This document shows positions 1 through 11,680 of a stretch of DNA of 64,000 bases, one piece after another. This DNA comes from Callorhinus ursinus. Lineage: Eukaryota; Chordata; Mammalia; Carnivora; Otariidae. The stretch lies in the NCBI RefSeq assembly GCF_003265705.1, contig NW_020312867.1:3809307-3873306 (forward strand). Direction: 5' to 3'. Every line of letters starts with the position of its first letter. Within the stretch, counting starts at the first letter, position 1. Under the pieces are notes generated by a model. That model did not search any database, was not told the DNA's origin, and was given only the letters and a program-made list of their open reading frames with translations. The position numbers and the translations under genes were made by a program.

Positions 1-151
1 AATGACCAACAGGCAAATGGAAAAGAGCTCAACATCATTAATCATCAGGGAAATGCAAATCAAAACCATAAGGTATCACCTCACACCTGTTAGAATGGCT
101 ATTATCATTCAGAAATAAATAAGTACAAACAAACAAGAAATAACTAGTTTT

Positions 152-256
152 GGGGTGCCTGGCTGACTCACTCAGTAGAGAATGCAACTCTTGATCTCGG
201 GGTTGTGAATTTGATCCCTACATTAGGTGTAGGGCCTACTTAAAAAAAAAAAAAAA
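152..256 (+). repeat. Can-SINE (short, old form)
   Basis: tRNA-derived head GGGGTGCCTGGCTGACTCA, a short body and an A tail. Flanking copies of AATAACTAGT on both sides mark the target-site duplication inside the L1. Confidence 0.85.
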
Positions 257-865
257 GAACAAGAATAACTAGTATTGACAAAGATGTGGAGAAAAGAGAA
301 CCCTTGTGCACTGTTGGTGGGAATGTAATTGGTGCAGCCACTATGGAACAGTATGGAAGTTCCTTGAAAAATTAAAAAGAGAACTACCATATGTTCTAGC
401 AATCCCACTTCTGGGTATATATCCAAAAAAAAAAAAATCACATCTTATAGGTATCTGCAGTCCCATTTTCTTTGCAGCATTACTTACAAGTCAAGACATG
501 GAAACAATCTAAGTGTCCATCACACATGAATGGATAAAGAAAATACGGTGTATATATACATAATGGAGTATCATTTAGCCATAAAAAGAAGGAAAGCCTT
601 TATTTGCAACAACATGGATAAACCTTGAGGAGTAAAATAAGTCAGAAAAAGACAACTTTATGATCTCACTTACATGTGGAATCTAAAAAAGCCTAATTCA
701 TAGAAACAGAGAATAGAATGGTGGTTGCCAAGGGCTGGGAGGTGGGGGAAATGGGGAGATGTTGGTCAAAGCGTACAAACTTCCAGTTATAAGATGAATA
801 AGTTCTGGGATCTAATGTACAGGATGGTGATTATAGTTAATAATACTGTATTGTATCCTTGAAAG

Positions 866-1049
866 TTTTTTTTAAGATTTTATTTATTTATTTGAGAGAG
901 AGAGAATGAGAGACAGAGAGCATGAGAGGGAAGAGGGTCAGAGGGAGAAGCAGACTCCCCGCTGAGCAGGGAGCCCAATGTGGGACTCGATTGCGGGACT
1001 CCAGGATCATGACCTGAGCCGAAGGCAGTCGCCTAACCAACTGCGCCTC
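866..1049 (-). repeat. Can-SINE
   Basis: Reverse orientation: TTTAAGATTTTATTTATTTA tail, GA-rich body, and the complement of the tRNA-like head at the right end. Confidence 0.85.
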
Positions 1050-1212
1050 AAAAGTTGCTAAGAGTAGTTCTTAAATGTTCTTACCACACACACAAAAGAT
1101 AAGTATGTGAAGTGATGGATGTGTTAACTAACCATATTGTGGTAATTATTTCATAATACATATGTAATTGAATCATCAAATGATACACCTTAAATTTACA
1201 CAATGTTCTACT

Positions 1213-1344
1213 TTCTTTTTTCTTAAGTAGGCCTCCATACCCAGCATGGAGCAACGTGGGATCTGAACCCACAACCCTGAGATAAAGGCCTGAGCTGAGA
1301 CCAAGAGTCGGACGCTTAACCAACTGAACCACCCAGGCACCCCC
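1213..1344 (-). repeat. Can-SINE (short form)
   Basis: Reverse orientation, ending AACCACCCAGGCACCCC, with the B-box-like complement in the middle. Confidence 0.85.
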
Positions 1345-1606
1345 ATAATGTTGTATTTCAATTATATCTTGACAAAGCTAGAAAGTAAATTCCACGGCCC
1401 GCTGCTCTAATTATTCCCTTGCACAGAACCAGAACCCGTCTGTTCCTTGCTCTCTTTGTTGTGCAAGCCTAGCAAAACCCAAACGCTGGTTAAATTCAAC
1501 TCTCTGGACCTACTTCTTGCCTGTGCCTCCCTTAAGACTGTCTGGCAATCCTACTTCATTTCACTAATCAGCTCACTTTCCTATTCTCTGAGATGACTAA
1601 TTTATT

Positions 1607-1632
1607 GTTTTAAATTTTTTAAAGATTTTATT

Positions 1633-1665
<33 letters not shown>

Positions 1666-1803
1666 ATGGGAGGGGGGAGGGTCAGAGGGAGAAGCAGACT
1701 CCCCACTGAGCAGGGAGCCCCATGCGGGACTTGATCCCAGGACCCCAGGATCATGACCTGAGCCAAAGGCAGATGCTTAACCAACTGAGCCACCCAGGCA
1801 CGG
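1607..1803 (-). repeat. Can-SINE with clear target-site duplication
   Basis: Reverse-orientation SINE flanked by TGAGATGACTAATTTAT at about 1590 and again at about 1806, a 17-base duplication. Confidence 0.9.
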
Positions 1804-1839
1804 CCTGAGATGACTAATTTATAGCTTTTCCTCCCATCT

Positions 1840-3310
1840 TAGGCTCCCAAAATCCGCTTCCCTTTCTTCACTCTTAGTTAATGACCTTGCTTTCAATTTC
1901 TACGAAGAACAGAGAAGCAACCGAGTCTACTTAATCTCCCCACCAAATCCACCACACCAAATGCATTCTCCGCCAGCCCTCACCCCCCTTCTCTGCTCTC
2001 TCTTATGGCAAAACACCTGAAAGCGTTATTTTCACTCAATGTCTCTCTTTCCTTTTCTGTTCTTTAATCAGATTTTCATCCTCAACAGTATCGAAACTAT
2101 TCTTTGTAAAGTCCCCAGTGGCCTCCATGTTGCCATTTGCAATGGTCAACTCTTACTCATTTTACGGGACTATCAGTGGCTTTTGACAGTTGCTCACTCT
2201 CTCTTCTTGAAACTCTTCCTCCACTTGGCTTTTGCAACATCTCCTATTTCTCTTCTACCTTAATGGCTCTCAGTCTTCCTTCCTGGATCCTCATTTCCTG
2301 ACTTCTAAATATTGGGGGAGCTCAGGGTATAGTTCCTAGACCTCTCCTCTACTTACATTTACTCCCTAGGTTTTCTTTTAGTCCCATGGCTTTAATGCCA
2401 TCTGAATGTTGATAACTCCTACATTTATATCTCCAGTCCTTCTCTAATGTCTAAACTGGTACATCTAAGTGCCTCCTTAACATCATAAGGCTATAAAATG
2501 GGCATCCCAAATTTAACATGCCTCAAACCTGAAATCTATTCCCCAATCCTCATCCTTCCTTGTGGGACGAGTCCCCAAGTCCCCAATGATCACCACCTCC
2601 TGGTATTCACATTCTTATGTAGTTCCCACCTCCCATAATGAATAGGGCTGATCTGTGTAACCACCTGTATAATGCAGAAATGATGGTGTCCAACTTCTGA
2701 GGCTAGGTCATAAAAGATGCTGTGGTTTCTACCTTGTGTTCTCCCAGATCACATGCACAGGGAGAAGCCAGATGCCATGCTGTGAGGACACTCAAGCAGC
2801 TCTACTGAGAGGCCCATGTAGTGAAGGCACTGAGGCATCCTGCCAACAGCAATACGTGTGAGCTATCTTAAAAACAGATCCTCCAGCCCCAGTCAAGCCT
2901 TCAGATGACTGCAGCCTCAGCCAACAGCTTGACTGCAATCTCATGAGAGACCCTAAGCTAGAACTACCCAACCACACCATTCTTGAATTCCTAACCCACA
3001 GAAACTGAAAAAATAAATTTTTGTTCTATTAAGCCACTAATTTTGAGGATAATCTGTTACACAGCAGCAGATATATAATACTCCCCTGTCTCTCACACAC
3101 ACAAATCCTCTTTCTCCTCTATAGTCATGCCTATTGCAAGTCATTTATTTGCTCAGGCCCAAAACCTTGGAATCAACCTTGACTCTGCTCTCTTATACCC
3201 TATATCCAAACCAGCCAATTCCCTGGTTTTACTGGTGTTCAATATATTGCTGTTGAACAAACAACTGATAAAACTCAGAACACAGCAATCTCTAAGGTGT
3301 GAGAAATCAT
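1840..3310 (+). mobile_element. L2 LINE fragment interrupted by a MaLR LTR
   Basis: Pieces such as GGGCATCCCAAATTTAACAT (2500-2519) and CTTGGAATCAACCTTGACTC (3166-3185) are typical of the L2 3' half. The two L2 pieces are separated by the LTR at about 2576-3088. The material is strongly diverged and non-coding, in the ERGIC3 intron. Confidence 0.6.
2576..3088 (+). mobile_element. Solo LTR of the ERVL-MaLR (MLT1-like) class
   Basis: The end sequence with AACCCACAGAAACTG, then AAGCCACTAATTTTGAGGAT and GTTACACAGCAGCAGATAT is the familiar 3' end of MLT1-like LTRs. The preceding text (GGCTAGGTCATAAAAGATGC; CAGTCAAGCCTTCAGATGAC) fits too. No internal viral coding sequence is attached. Confidence 0.6.
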
Positions 3311-3960
3311 AGCTTTGAGGAGGGTTTTGCTATTGTGGGAAACAGTTAACGTAAGCATTGGGAGGCCACCTAGGGACAGGAAACGGAGTTAGGGTGACCA
3401 GCCACTCTGTACCAGGCATCATACATATATGACTTCATTTGATCCTGTAATTCCATGTGGTAGGTTTATCACCACTCTATAGCTGAGATCGTAGACTGCA
3501 AGAGACAAAGTTACATCTGAATTCAGGCAATCTAACTCAAGAATGTAAACTCTTAACCTTAAGCCACCCTGCATTCCAAAGGGGAAGAGCACTAGGGCTG
3601 AATTCAGCTAACGGGACGGGGAAGCAAACACCCAGAGAAATGTGGGTCCATCTAGAGGAGTTCTGCCAAGGCAACAGCACATGAGTCCCATCCTCAAACT
3701 TCTGTTACTCATCTGTGATAGGCAGGGATTGGAGACCTCTGAGAATGACAGCCAACTAGAGTACTCTACTCAATACATAGGCCAGAAGCCTGGATTTCAG
3801 GCCACTCTGATTCTTAATAACTGGGGGACAGTAGCAAGCTACTTGACTTCTCTGGGTCTTAGCTGCTTCATTTGTCATTTGGCCAGCCACATCCCACTTG
3901 CCAGAAGGAAGGGCTTGGGCATGTTCAGCTCTGGGATCTGAGATCTGGCCTCCTCCCCAC
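3311..3960. other. ERGIC3 intron, nothing recognised
   Basis: Intron DNA below ERGIC3 exon 4. A MIR-like stretch (about 3400-3570) is possible. No exon with splice sites and ERGIC3 homology was found. Confidence 0.5.
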
Positions 3961-3966
3961 AGTTAC

Positions 3967-4789
3967 CATGACGCTCGGCCTCTGAGCTCACGGGGATGCC
4001 ATCCTTATCTAGCCGTTGCTTAAACAGGTTGTGTTCCACATCCAGCTGCTGCTCCCCAGCCACATCCATGGCATCGATGCTCAGATCTGGAAGCAGGAAG
4101 TCAGGGTAAGGTACTGGGAACCTAGGGGCAAGGGGAGAATCTGGGTTTTGGAGGGTGAGAGGATGCTGGGATTGTCTGGGGGCAGCAGTGGACTAGGGGA
4201 AAGAGGCTGTCCTGGAGTCCCGTCCAGAACCTAAGGCTGGAGGTGTGAATCTGGAAGCCCACCTAAGAACCTGCAACTCCCACCCCTGGTGGGTACTCAC
4301 AGGCACAAGGCATGTGCGGAAAAAATACGTCGATGTTGATCTTCAGTTTATCTCCCCGTGACTTGTCCACGTAGAGTTCAGGATGCACCTGGAGCAGCAC
4401 CACCTCAGTAAGACTTGGCCCTACGTCTCTCATTCCCCACTCCCATCCCTAGAATGCCGAGCCCCGCCCACGTACTAGGCTCCGCCCCTTACCTCAGTGG
4501 TGAGGTAATACTGCAGCTCGGACAGAAACAATAGCAGCATGAGAAGGCCACTGACAATGGTCACTGCGGGGAAGGGAGCGAGGGTCAGAAGGGCCTCTGC
4601 TCCACTCTCTCAAGCCCCCCGTAGGCCCGGCAGGGTCCAGGCGCCCCGGCCAAGCTCTCGGACACCCATGTCCCCGCGACCCCGGCCCCGCCGCGGCCTA
4701 CCCGTGGCGCCCCCGCAGGTCTTGACCCGGAAGTCCTCCAGAGTCTTGGGGTAGGCATCGAACTGCTTGAGCTTCCCCAGCGCCTCCAT
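3967..4789 (-). CDS. ERGIC3: ERGIC3, coding exons 1-4 (partial gene, continues off the left edge)
   Basis: ERGIC3 is a conserved two-pass membrane protein that cycles between ER, ERGIC and cis-Golgi and acts with ERGIC1/2 in early secretory transport (family knowledge). Four minus-strand exons join in frame: 4702-4789 (ATG at 4787-4789, opening [20 protein letters not shown]), 4493-4563, 4301-4388 and 3967-4086. All have GT donors and AG acceptors, with phases 1, 0, 1, 1. Together they give 122 complete codons. Residues about 30-50 form the first membrane segment ([20 protein letters not shown]). The luminal part follows ([20 protein letters not shown], then [20 protein letters not shown]). 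The match to the ERGIC3 N terminus is near identical. I found no further ERGIC3 exons below 3967, so the remaining two thirds of the protein and the second membrane segment must lie outside the window. The reading frame shows no damage. Confidence 0.95.
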
Positions 4790-4990
4790 GGGGACCAGCC
4801 GGAAAGGGGACGCCAGCCGGCCCGCCCCTGCGGCCTCCTGCTTCCGGTTCGGAGCTTGAGCCACGCCCCCCGTCCGCACGCAGGCGCAGCAATGCGCACG
4901 CTTGGCCCCGCCCCTCGCTCGCATTCTCACTCCGGTCGCCACGCCCACGGGTGCTGGGGAGGGCAGAGTTTTAACACCGTGGCGGGAACA
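4580..4990 (-). promoter_or_regulatory. ERGIC3: CpG-rich promoter region of ERGIC3
   Basis: This stretch is much richer in C+G and CpG than its surroundings and covers the ERGIC3 start codon and the DNA just upstream of it. A CTTCCGG core, a typical ETS-family site, lies near 4842-4850. A GCGC-rich, NRF1-like stretch lies near 4878-4900. A GGCGGGAA E2F-like core lies near 4982. No TATA box is visible at a sensible distance. This is the normal look of a housekeeping CpG-island promoter. The transcription start is probably a few tens of bases above 4789, but the sequence alone does not fix it. No gene diverging to the plus side is recognisable. Confidence 0.65.
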
Positions 4991-5147
4991 ACTCTCTCAG
5001 TCCCGGCGGTCTTGGTCTTGTCTTTGGCAGGGCGCCCGGAGACGACTCTGCGGGGCAGAAACAGTAATAGCAGCATTCGCTTGCCTTGACCTAGGAACTG
5101 CGCCAAGAGTTTCACATCAGAGGCCTGGAACAACATGGAACCTCCTA

Positions 5148-5307
5148 GCACAGTGGCTTTCAAAGTGTTTCCAACTAGCAACCTCGTCATCACCTGGGCA
5201 CTTGGTTAAAAATGCGTATTGGGCCCCACCACAGACCTGCTGAATCAGAAACTCTAGGAGTTGGTCCCAGGTGATTCCCTGCAGTTAGTTTGAGAATCAC
5301 TGCTGTA
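5148..5307 (+). mobile_element. MER5A-type hAT-Charlie element
   Basis: Starts CACAGTGGCTTTCAAAGTGT, contains CTGAATCAGAAACTCTAGGA, and ends GTTTGAGAATCACTGCTG. These are the inverted ends and core of nonautonomous MER5A. Confidence 0.8.
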
Positions 5308-5384
5308 GAAAGTAGGTGGGACTTTTATCTCCATTTTCTGAAAGACAAACTGCCCTGGATCACAGCCTGTTAACGGCAAGGCAA

Positions 5385-5620
5385 CCCCACCACACCACTC
5401 TTGAATTCCTAACCCACAGAAACTGAAAAAACAAATTTTTGTTCTATTAAGCCATTAATTTTGAGGATGACTTGTTAACACAGCAACAGATAGGTAATAT
5501 TCCCGTCTCTCATACACACAAATCCTTTCTCCTCTCTAGTCATGCCTATTGCAAGTCATTCATTTGCTGAGGCCAAAATCCTGGAATTAACCTTGACTCT
5601 GCTCTGTTATATCCTGGATT
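5385..5620 (+). repeat. Second copy of the LTR/L2 junction
   Basis: About 230 bases repeat 2966-3205 in the same orientation. The repeated part covers the LTR 3' end, the junction, and the following L2 piece (TCATGCCTATTGCAAGTCAT, then CCTTGACTCTGCTCT). See findings. Confidence 0.85.
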
Positions 5621-7150
5621 GTGATTGGGTTGATTCCAGCCCATTTCTTCTGGACCTCAAAGTACCCTGGGAGCCTCAGTGCTTCTGAGCATGGCTCATG
5701 AAGGTGCTTGGCTCAAATCATTTCAGGGATGTAAGACCAGAACTTTGATAAAAGGTGGCCCGGAGGACTATTGTAGTCTGTAGGAGAAATTGATGTGCTG
5801 GGTTAGGGAAGGCTTCCAGGAAGAGAAGGGACACTGGAACTGGGTGACCTGTGGCGGTGTGACTCTGGAGAAGCTGAGCGATGTCAGAGTACCCCTTTTG
5901 CCTTCAGGCTGCAGTTTGCTAGGGATGTGGGGGAAAGAAAACAAGCTCATGTTAACTGGAAACTGACAATATGCCAACTGCTGTAATCCATTCTACCCTG
6001 GGAGGTAGGTGCTATTTCAAACCCCACTTAGAAAGAAAGGAAAGGAAACAGCAGAATGTGCCTTGTGCTGTGAAGCAAATAATCAGGGAACTGTAACAGT
6101 GACAATAGGGGTGGGGAAATTTCTGTTTTAGGAATTCCAGAATTAGATGGTCCTTCCCTTTCCAGAATTCTTTTAGGTGGCCATGACAGGAGACCAAGAC
6201 ACTTACTAGTTAGAGACTTCATTCTTCATAATGTCAGGCTTTATACTAATGCTTCAATCTTCTCCGTCAGGGTGGAATCCTTCAACCTTTGAGCAGGTGG
6301 GGCCTGCACAGGACTGGTTCACTCTGCACATGCGGCTGCCAGCAGAGGGGGTCACTGGTCCCCTGTAGCTGTAGCTTACAAGCCCAGCCAGAGAAGAGGG
6401 TTTCAGTCCCTTTCGTCGGTTTCTTCTGCCCCATCACAGTCTTCTTTCACTTTATTTTCACACTGATAAATGAACTTTTCCTAATTGTTAAAGAAATAAA
6501 TGCATTTGCAGATGTTACATGTTCTCCTTCCCCAGTGCAGATGGACCATTTTTCTCTTGGGAGAAATACAGAGACCTCAGTGTATCTGGTTTGAAAACAA
6601 TAGTCACAGTGTGGAAATCTCACTGCTTCCCCTGAGAAGGAAGAATGACACAGCTGTGTCAGTGTGTCTTAGAGTCCAATTAAGAGAGCTTCTTACAGAC
6701 TTTGATAATACTGGGGTCAGGGAATGGACCTCAAGATGAATGACATTTAAAATGACACTTGAAGAAAAGGAAGGAACCAGAGAGGTGAAGTACTGAGTGG
6801 GAGGGAGTAATGTGTTCTAGGAAGAGGAATTATAAGTGCAAAGGTCCTGGGGCAAGATAGAACTTAGAAAGTTTTAGGAACAAGGAAAAGCCAGAATGGC
6901 TGGAAAATGTGAGATGAGTGAGGATTTTGGATTTTATTCTGCATGCAATGGGATGCCATTTTAAGGATTTAAGCAGGAAATTAATTTAAGATCATGCCAG
7001 TTGCTAGGTGAAGAATGGATAAGGGATGGGTAGAACAGAAGTAGATATACCAGTTAGGATGCTATTGCAGGTTGTGGAAGGAAAACATAAACTTCTCTTT
7101 AGAAAGCAAAAATATAATTAGAATATGAGCTTCCATTTTAATCAAGGAAT
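5621..7150. other. Intergenic, no gene recognised
   Basis: No exon-like homology seen. 6730-7000 resembles a very common old mammalian interspersed repeat (GGATTTTATTCTGCATGCAA, GGGATGCCATTTTAAGGATT). I could not name its family. The rest appears unique. Confidence 0.4.
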
Positions 7151-7152
7151 CA

Positions 7153-7340
7153 TTTTTTAAAAAGATTTATTTATTTATTTGACAGAGAGAGAGAGAGCAC
7201 AAGCAGGCTGAGCAGCAGGCAGAAGGAGAAGCAGACTCCCTGCTGAGCAGGGAGCCCAAAGTGGGCTCCATCCCACGACCCCAGGATCGTGACTTGAGCC
7301 GAAGGCAGACGCTTAACTGACTGAGCTACCCAGGTGTTCC
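7153..7340 (-). repeat. Can-SINE
   Basis: Reverse orientation. AAGGAATCATTTTTT occurs on both sides as target-site duplication. Confidence 0.9.
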
Positions 7341-7401
7341 CTATAAAGGAATCATTTTTTTTCTGTAAAATCCTTTCCATGGTAGATCTATTAAGCCAAG
7401 A

Positions 7402-7591
7402 CAGTGGTTCTTAAAGTGTGGTCCCCACTACCACCAACATCGTCATCACCTGAGAACTTGTTAGAAATGCAAATTCTCAGGCACACGCCAGAAAAACGAA
7501 GTCAGAAACTCTGGGGATGAGGCTCAGCATTCTTTTATTAAGCTTTCCAGGTGATTCTGAGGCATACTCTTGTTTGGAAAGCACTGGGCTA
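7402..7591 (+). mobile_element. MER5A-type hAT-Charlie element
   Basis: Begins CAGTGGTTCTTAAAGTGTGG, with GAACTTGTTAGAAATGCAAA inside and CCAGGTGATTCTGAGGCA near the end. Confidence 0.85.
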
Positions 7592-7696
7592 AGAGTCTCA
7601 AGCAAATACTTTTTATATGCATTGTGGTGCAACCCACATAAGGAAGGATCTTCTTTCAATGTTTGTAAAACATCATTTAAGTAATTACATAAATCA

Positions 7697-7830
7697 GGGG
7701 TGCCTGGGTGGCTCAGTCAGTCAGGTCAGTGCTCAGTCAGCGGGGAGTCTGCTTCTCCCTCTCCCTGTGCTCCTCCCCCCGCTTGTGCTCTCTCTCTCTC
7801 AAATAAATAAATAAATAAAATCTTAAAAAA
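7697..7830 (+). repeat. Can-SINE, internally shortened
   Basis: Head GGGGTGCCTGGGTGGCTCAG and (AAAT)n tail. The duplication TAATTACATAAATCA flanks both sides. Most of the middle is deleted. Confidence 0.9.
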
Positions 7831-7845
7831 TAATTACATAAATCA

Positions 7846-8500
7846 TAAAACAATGACCAGTGAGCAAGCTAATTATAAAGATGCTAGTTCTAATAATATG
7901 TAGACTTAATCCTGGAAACCTTCCTGCTGAAAAACATCTTGAAATGCTAAATAACAATTATCCTTCGGAACATACAGCTGACTCATGAAAAAGTAAGAGA
8001 AATTCCCAGGGGCTAGAAGTGAAAAGAGTTGAAAAAAGCGATAAACTTGTGACCTGACTTTATGAATCTGGGGATGGGACGGGGAGAGGTGGCTAAGGGG
8101 CTGGGTGTCAGTAATCTACAAGCTTGGGTTTTCTTCTTTTGTTCTTAGCACATAATAATTCATAGTAACATAGACATTTATAGCTCACAAAGCACTTTCA
8201 TACAAAAGATCTTATACATTGGAGAGTAATGTGTTGGTAGCTATCATGTGGTAAGATGCTACATTAATTTAGGAAGGCTTTGGAAGGAACTGAATATTTT
8301 TTCTTGGAATCAAATAGATGGGAAGATAATGGTTTCATAAAATATTTTTTAGTCAGTGTGGCCTGAACTTTCCATGACCATATTGTACTTGCCTTATAAT
8401 CATTGTCAAAAATAGATGGGGGATGTCCTTTTTGGGTATTGGCTATTAATACCTATATAGGGAAAGGAGATGATACCTCCAGGCCTCAATAAAAAATGGC
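7846..8500. other. Intergenic, no gene recognised
   Basis: AT-rich unique-looking DNA. I saw no coding homology or clear repeat family. Confidence 0.4.
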
Positions 8501-8505
8501 TTCTT

Positions 8506-8694
8506 TTTTTTTTAAAGATTTTATTTATTTATTTGAGAGAGAGAGAGAGAAACAGCATGAGAGGGGAAAGGGTCAGAGGGAGAAGCAGGCTCCCCGCTGA
8601 GCCGGGAGCCCAATGTGGCACTCGATCCCAGGACTCCGGGATCATGACCCGAGCCAAAGGCAGTCGGTTAACCAACTGAGCCACCCAGGCGCCC
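8506..8694 (-). repeat. Can-SINE
   Basis: Full-length reverse SINE. AAAAATGGCTTCTT occurs on both sides. Confidence 0.9.
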
Positions 8695-9195
8695 TAAAAA
8701 ATGGCTTCTTAACAGAGCTAGGCCCTTAGAAAGAGGGTAGGCCAGAAAAAACAAAACAAAGCATCCACTTGTACAGGAAGAGAAAGAGAATGCTTGAGGT
8801 TGTCTCAACTTGTGTCCTTGATAGGAATACAAAAACATAAAAACAAAGTATTGCTGGACATTGTGATCACAGGCCTGTCCTCATATATAAGTTTGGTGTT
8901 TGGATTTATATTCTCTGCTTAGTCTGGAAGCTCCAAAGTGGAGAAATTAACTTATAATTGAGGGTGCCTGGCAGAAGCATGCATGAAACTGCTCTCAGGA
9001 AGCACACCTCAACCTAAGCCACATAGCATTCTCAAGGATAAAACTCTGCTAAAGATGAGCAACTGACCTAATCTTCCAAAATATATAAGGACACAATCCC
9101 TCATGAGAAAGAGTCAATAGACACCATCATCAGCATGATTAGACTCCTGTGAACCTGAGATCATGGATCTTTCAGATAAAAACTATGTTTAGAGG

Positions 9196-9401
9196 GACGC
9201 CTGGGTGGCTCAGTCAGTTAAGCGTCTGCCTTCAGTTCAGGTCATGATCCCAGGGTCCTGGGCTCAAGTCCCACATCTAGCTCTTTGCTCAGCAGGGGGT
9301 GGGGCCTGCTTCTCCCTCTGCCTGCCGTTCCCCCTGCTTGTGCTCTCTCTCTCTGTTAGAAAAACCCCCAAAAACCCAAACCACAAAAACAAAAAACACC
9401 C
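9196..9401 (+). repeat. Can-SINE
   Basis: Head GGGACGCCTGGGTGGCTCAG. The tail is mixed A/C. ACTATGTTTAGA is duplicated on both sides. Confidence 0.9.
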
Positions 9402-9485
9402 CACTATGTTTAGAATAATTAACATTTAAGAAACAATAAAGATGTAAAAATGGTATCACACCAGGAAGACTTGAAAATAAAATTT

Positions 9486-9660
9486 GGGGCCCCTGGTGGC
9501 TCAGTCGGTTAAGTGTCTGAGTCTTGATTTCAGCTCAGGTCATGATTTCAGGGTTGTAAGATTGAGCCCCACATCAGGCTCCACATGGAGCCTGCTTCAG
9601 ATTCTCTCCCGCTGCCCCTCTCCCACTTCTCTTAAAAAAACAAAACAAAACAAAACAACA
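9486..9660 (+). repeat. Can-SINE
   Basis: Head GGGGCCCCTGGTGGCTCAGT and tail of AAAAC units. Confidence 0.85.
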
Positions 9661-10500
9661 GGAAAAGAAATTTAAAAGAATTTCTAGAAATGAAAAATAC
9701 AGTAATTTAAGTTAGAAAATCAGGGGGAGGGTTAAACAGCCAATTAGACAGTCGAAGAGAGGAATATTAAACTCAAAGAGCTGAATATAGTATAGAGAAA
9801 TGAAATCATACTATAAGAGAGAGATTCAGACTGAAGAAATCCAACATCTGACTAATAGGAGTTCCAGTAGGAGAAAGTAGTAAGAAGGAAGGAGGGAGAG
9901 GCAATATTTGAAAGGTATAGCTAAGAATTAGCCAGAATTAATGATAGGCAATAGTGCTACAATATAAACCTCAAAAACATGCTAGAAAAAGAAGTCAGAT
10001 ACAAGAAACTACACATAATGTGATTCTATTTATATGAGATGATCAAATAAGGCAAATCTATAGAGGAAGTGAGTGAGAGGTTGCTTGGAATGAGGAGCGG
10101 GATTGACAGTAAATGTGAATGAGGGGTCTCTGATGGAAATGTTTTAAACTGGGTTGTGGTGATGTTTGCACAACTGTACAAATTTACTAGAAAATCATTG
10201 AACTTAAAATGTGTGAATTTTATGACACGTAAATTGTGCCTCAACAAAGTTGTTAAGAAGAGAAGCAAAGCTAATGGTTCAAGATGTTTTAACTTTTAAA
10301 AAGTCCTACCTTGCTAGCAGCTGGAGAAGAGGAAAATGGGGATTGATTGCTTAATGGGAATGGAGCTGCCTTTTGTGGGGATGAATACATTCTAGAACTA
10401 GACGGAGGTGGTGGCTGCACAGCACTGGGAATGTACTAAATGTCACTGAATTGTACACTTTAAAAGGGTTGCAAAGGTAATTTTTTGAATGTTTTAGCAG
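9661..10500 (+). mobile_element. Old L1 fragments (L1M-type, ORF2 end and 3'UTR)
   Basis: Text such as TGATTCTATTTATATGAGAT (10021-10040) and GGGTTGTGGTGATGTTTGCA (10152-10171) is typical of L1M 3' ends. A second 3'UTR piece follows at 10380-10480. Both are non-coding. Confidence 0.65.
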
Positions 10501-10573
10501 AATAAAGAAGATATAACTGGTTATAAAGGAAACTGCAATAAAGCTTACTATGCATCTTTTTCTAGAGGGTTTT

Positions 10574-11079
10574 TATTTATTTTTTTATTATATTAATCAC
10601 CATACATTACATCATTAGTTTTGGATATAGTGTTCCATGATTCATTGTTTGTGCATAACACCCAGTGCTCCACGCAGAACGTGCCCTCTTTAATACCGTT
10701 CACCGGGCTAACCCATCCCCCCACCCCCCCCTCCAGAACCCTCAGTTTGTTTTTCAGAGTCCATCATCTCTCATGGTTGGTCTCCCCCTCCGATTTCCCC
10801 CCCTTCATTCTTCCCCTCCTGCTATCTTCTTTTTTTTTTTCTTAACATATATTGCATTTTGTTTCAGAGGTACAGATCTGTGATTCAACAGTCTTGCACA
10901 ATTCACAGTGCTCACCATAGCCCATACCCTCCCCAATGTCTATCACCCAGCCACCCCATCCCTCCCACCCCCCACCACTCCAGCAACCCTCAGTTTGTTT
11001 CCTGAGATTAAGAATTCCTCATATCAGTGAGGTCATATGATACATGGCTTTCTCTGATTGACTTATTTCACTCAGCATT
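10574..11079 (-). mobile_element. Carnivore L1, 5'-truncated, 3'UTR only, with target-site duplication
   Basis: Reverse-orientation L1 3'UTR with a T-rich start, internal T tracts and CCCCACCCCCCCCTCCAG-like C runs. TCTAGAGGGTTTT is present at about 10562 and again at about 11080, a clean duplication. The sequence is much less diverged than the flanking L1M, so it is a young insertion. Confidence 0.85.
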
Positions 11080-11110
11080 CTAGAGGGTTTTAAAAAACTT
11101 TTCATCTTGA

Positions 11111-11306
11111 GGGGTGCCTAGGGGGCGCAGTCAGTTGAGTGTCTGACTTGGTTTTGACTCAGGTCATGATCTCAGGGTTGTGAGATCCAGCAGTCTGGCT
11201 CTGCACTCAGCGAGGAGTCGGCTTAGGACTTTCTCTCCCTCTACCCCTCCCCTGCTCTCTGTCTCTCTCTCTCTAAAATAAGTAAATAAATCTTAAAAAA
11301 AAAACC
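11111..11306 (+). repeat. Can-SINE
   Basis: Diverged head GGGGTGCCTAGGGGGCGCAG, CT-rich body and AAATAAATCTT tail. Confidence 0.85.
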
Positions 11307-11329
11307 AAAAACCCACAACTTTTTATTTT

Positions 11330-11520
11330 TACATAACTATAGGCACATGAGAAATTGCAAAAATAGGACAGGTCCTATGTACCTGTCACCCAGTTTCCCT
11401 TAATGGTAGCATCTTACCGTATCGTACCAGCAGTACATTGTCCAAACCAGGAAACTGGCATTGGTACAATATAATTAATTAAACTACAGACCTTACTCAA
11501 AATCTTTTGGCGAATTGTTT
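11330..11520 (-). mobile_element. Old L1 fragment
   Basis: CCTGTCACCCAGTTTCCCTT and following bases match the reverse 3' part of L1M/L1ME elements. Confidence 0.55.
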
Positions 11521-11680
11521 TAAAAGTTATAAAATACCCAGTGCAGATTTCCATTAGTTGAGATTGAATGGTTCTATTGTTCTCATCCCAGGGAAGAAAA
11601 CATTTTGATTCAAAAAAAAAAAAAAAAAGGTTTCTGAACCTTTCTTTTCTAAAACCTTAGAAACAACTGAAAATTTGCCT

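Larger units (their letters stand above)
1..1380 (+). mobile_element. L1 LINE 3' part, old, interrupted by three Can-SINEs
   Basis: The start matches the end of L1 ORF2 (text around the conserved CACTGTTGGTGGGAATGTAA at 309 and CTTCTGGGTATATATCC near 407-423). An L1 3'UTR follows, with TGGTTGCCAAGGGCTGGGAG at 723-742 and TGGTAATTATTTCATAATAC near 1140. Three SINEs are inserted at 152-256, 866-1049 and 1213-1344. The element lies in the ERGIC3 intron on the antisense strand and is not coding. Confidence 0.8.

Noticed and set aside
4539..5243. Several open frames of 70-113 codons in the CpG-rich ERGIC3 promoter
   Set aside because: A GC-rich promoter has few stops by chance. The translations are Arg/Pro-rich with no family resemblance. 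Only the ERGIC3 frame is supported.
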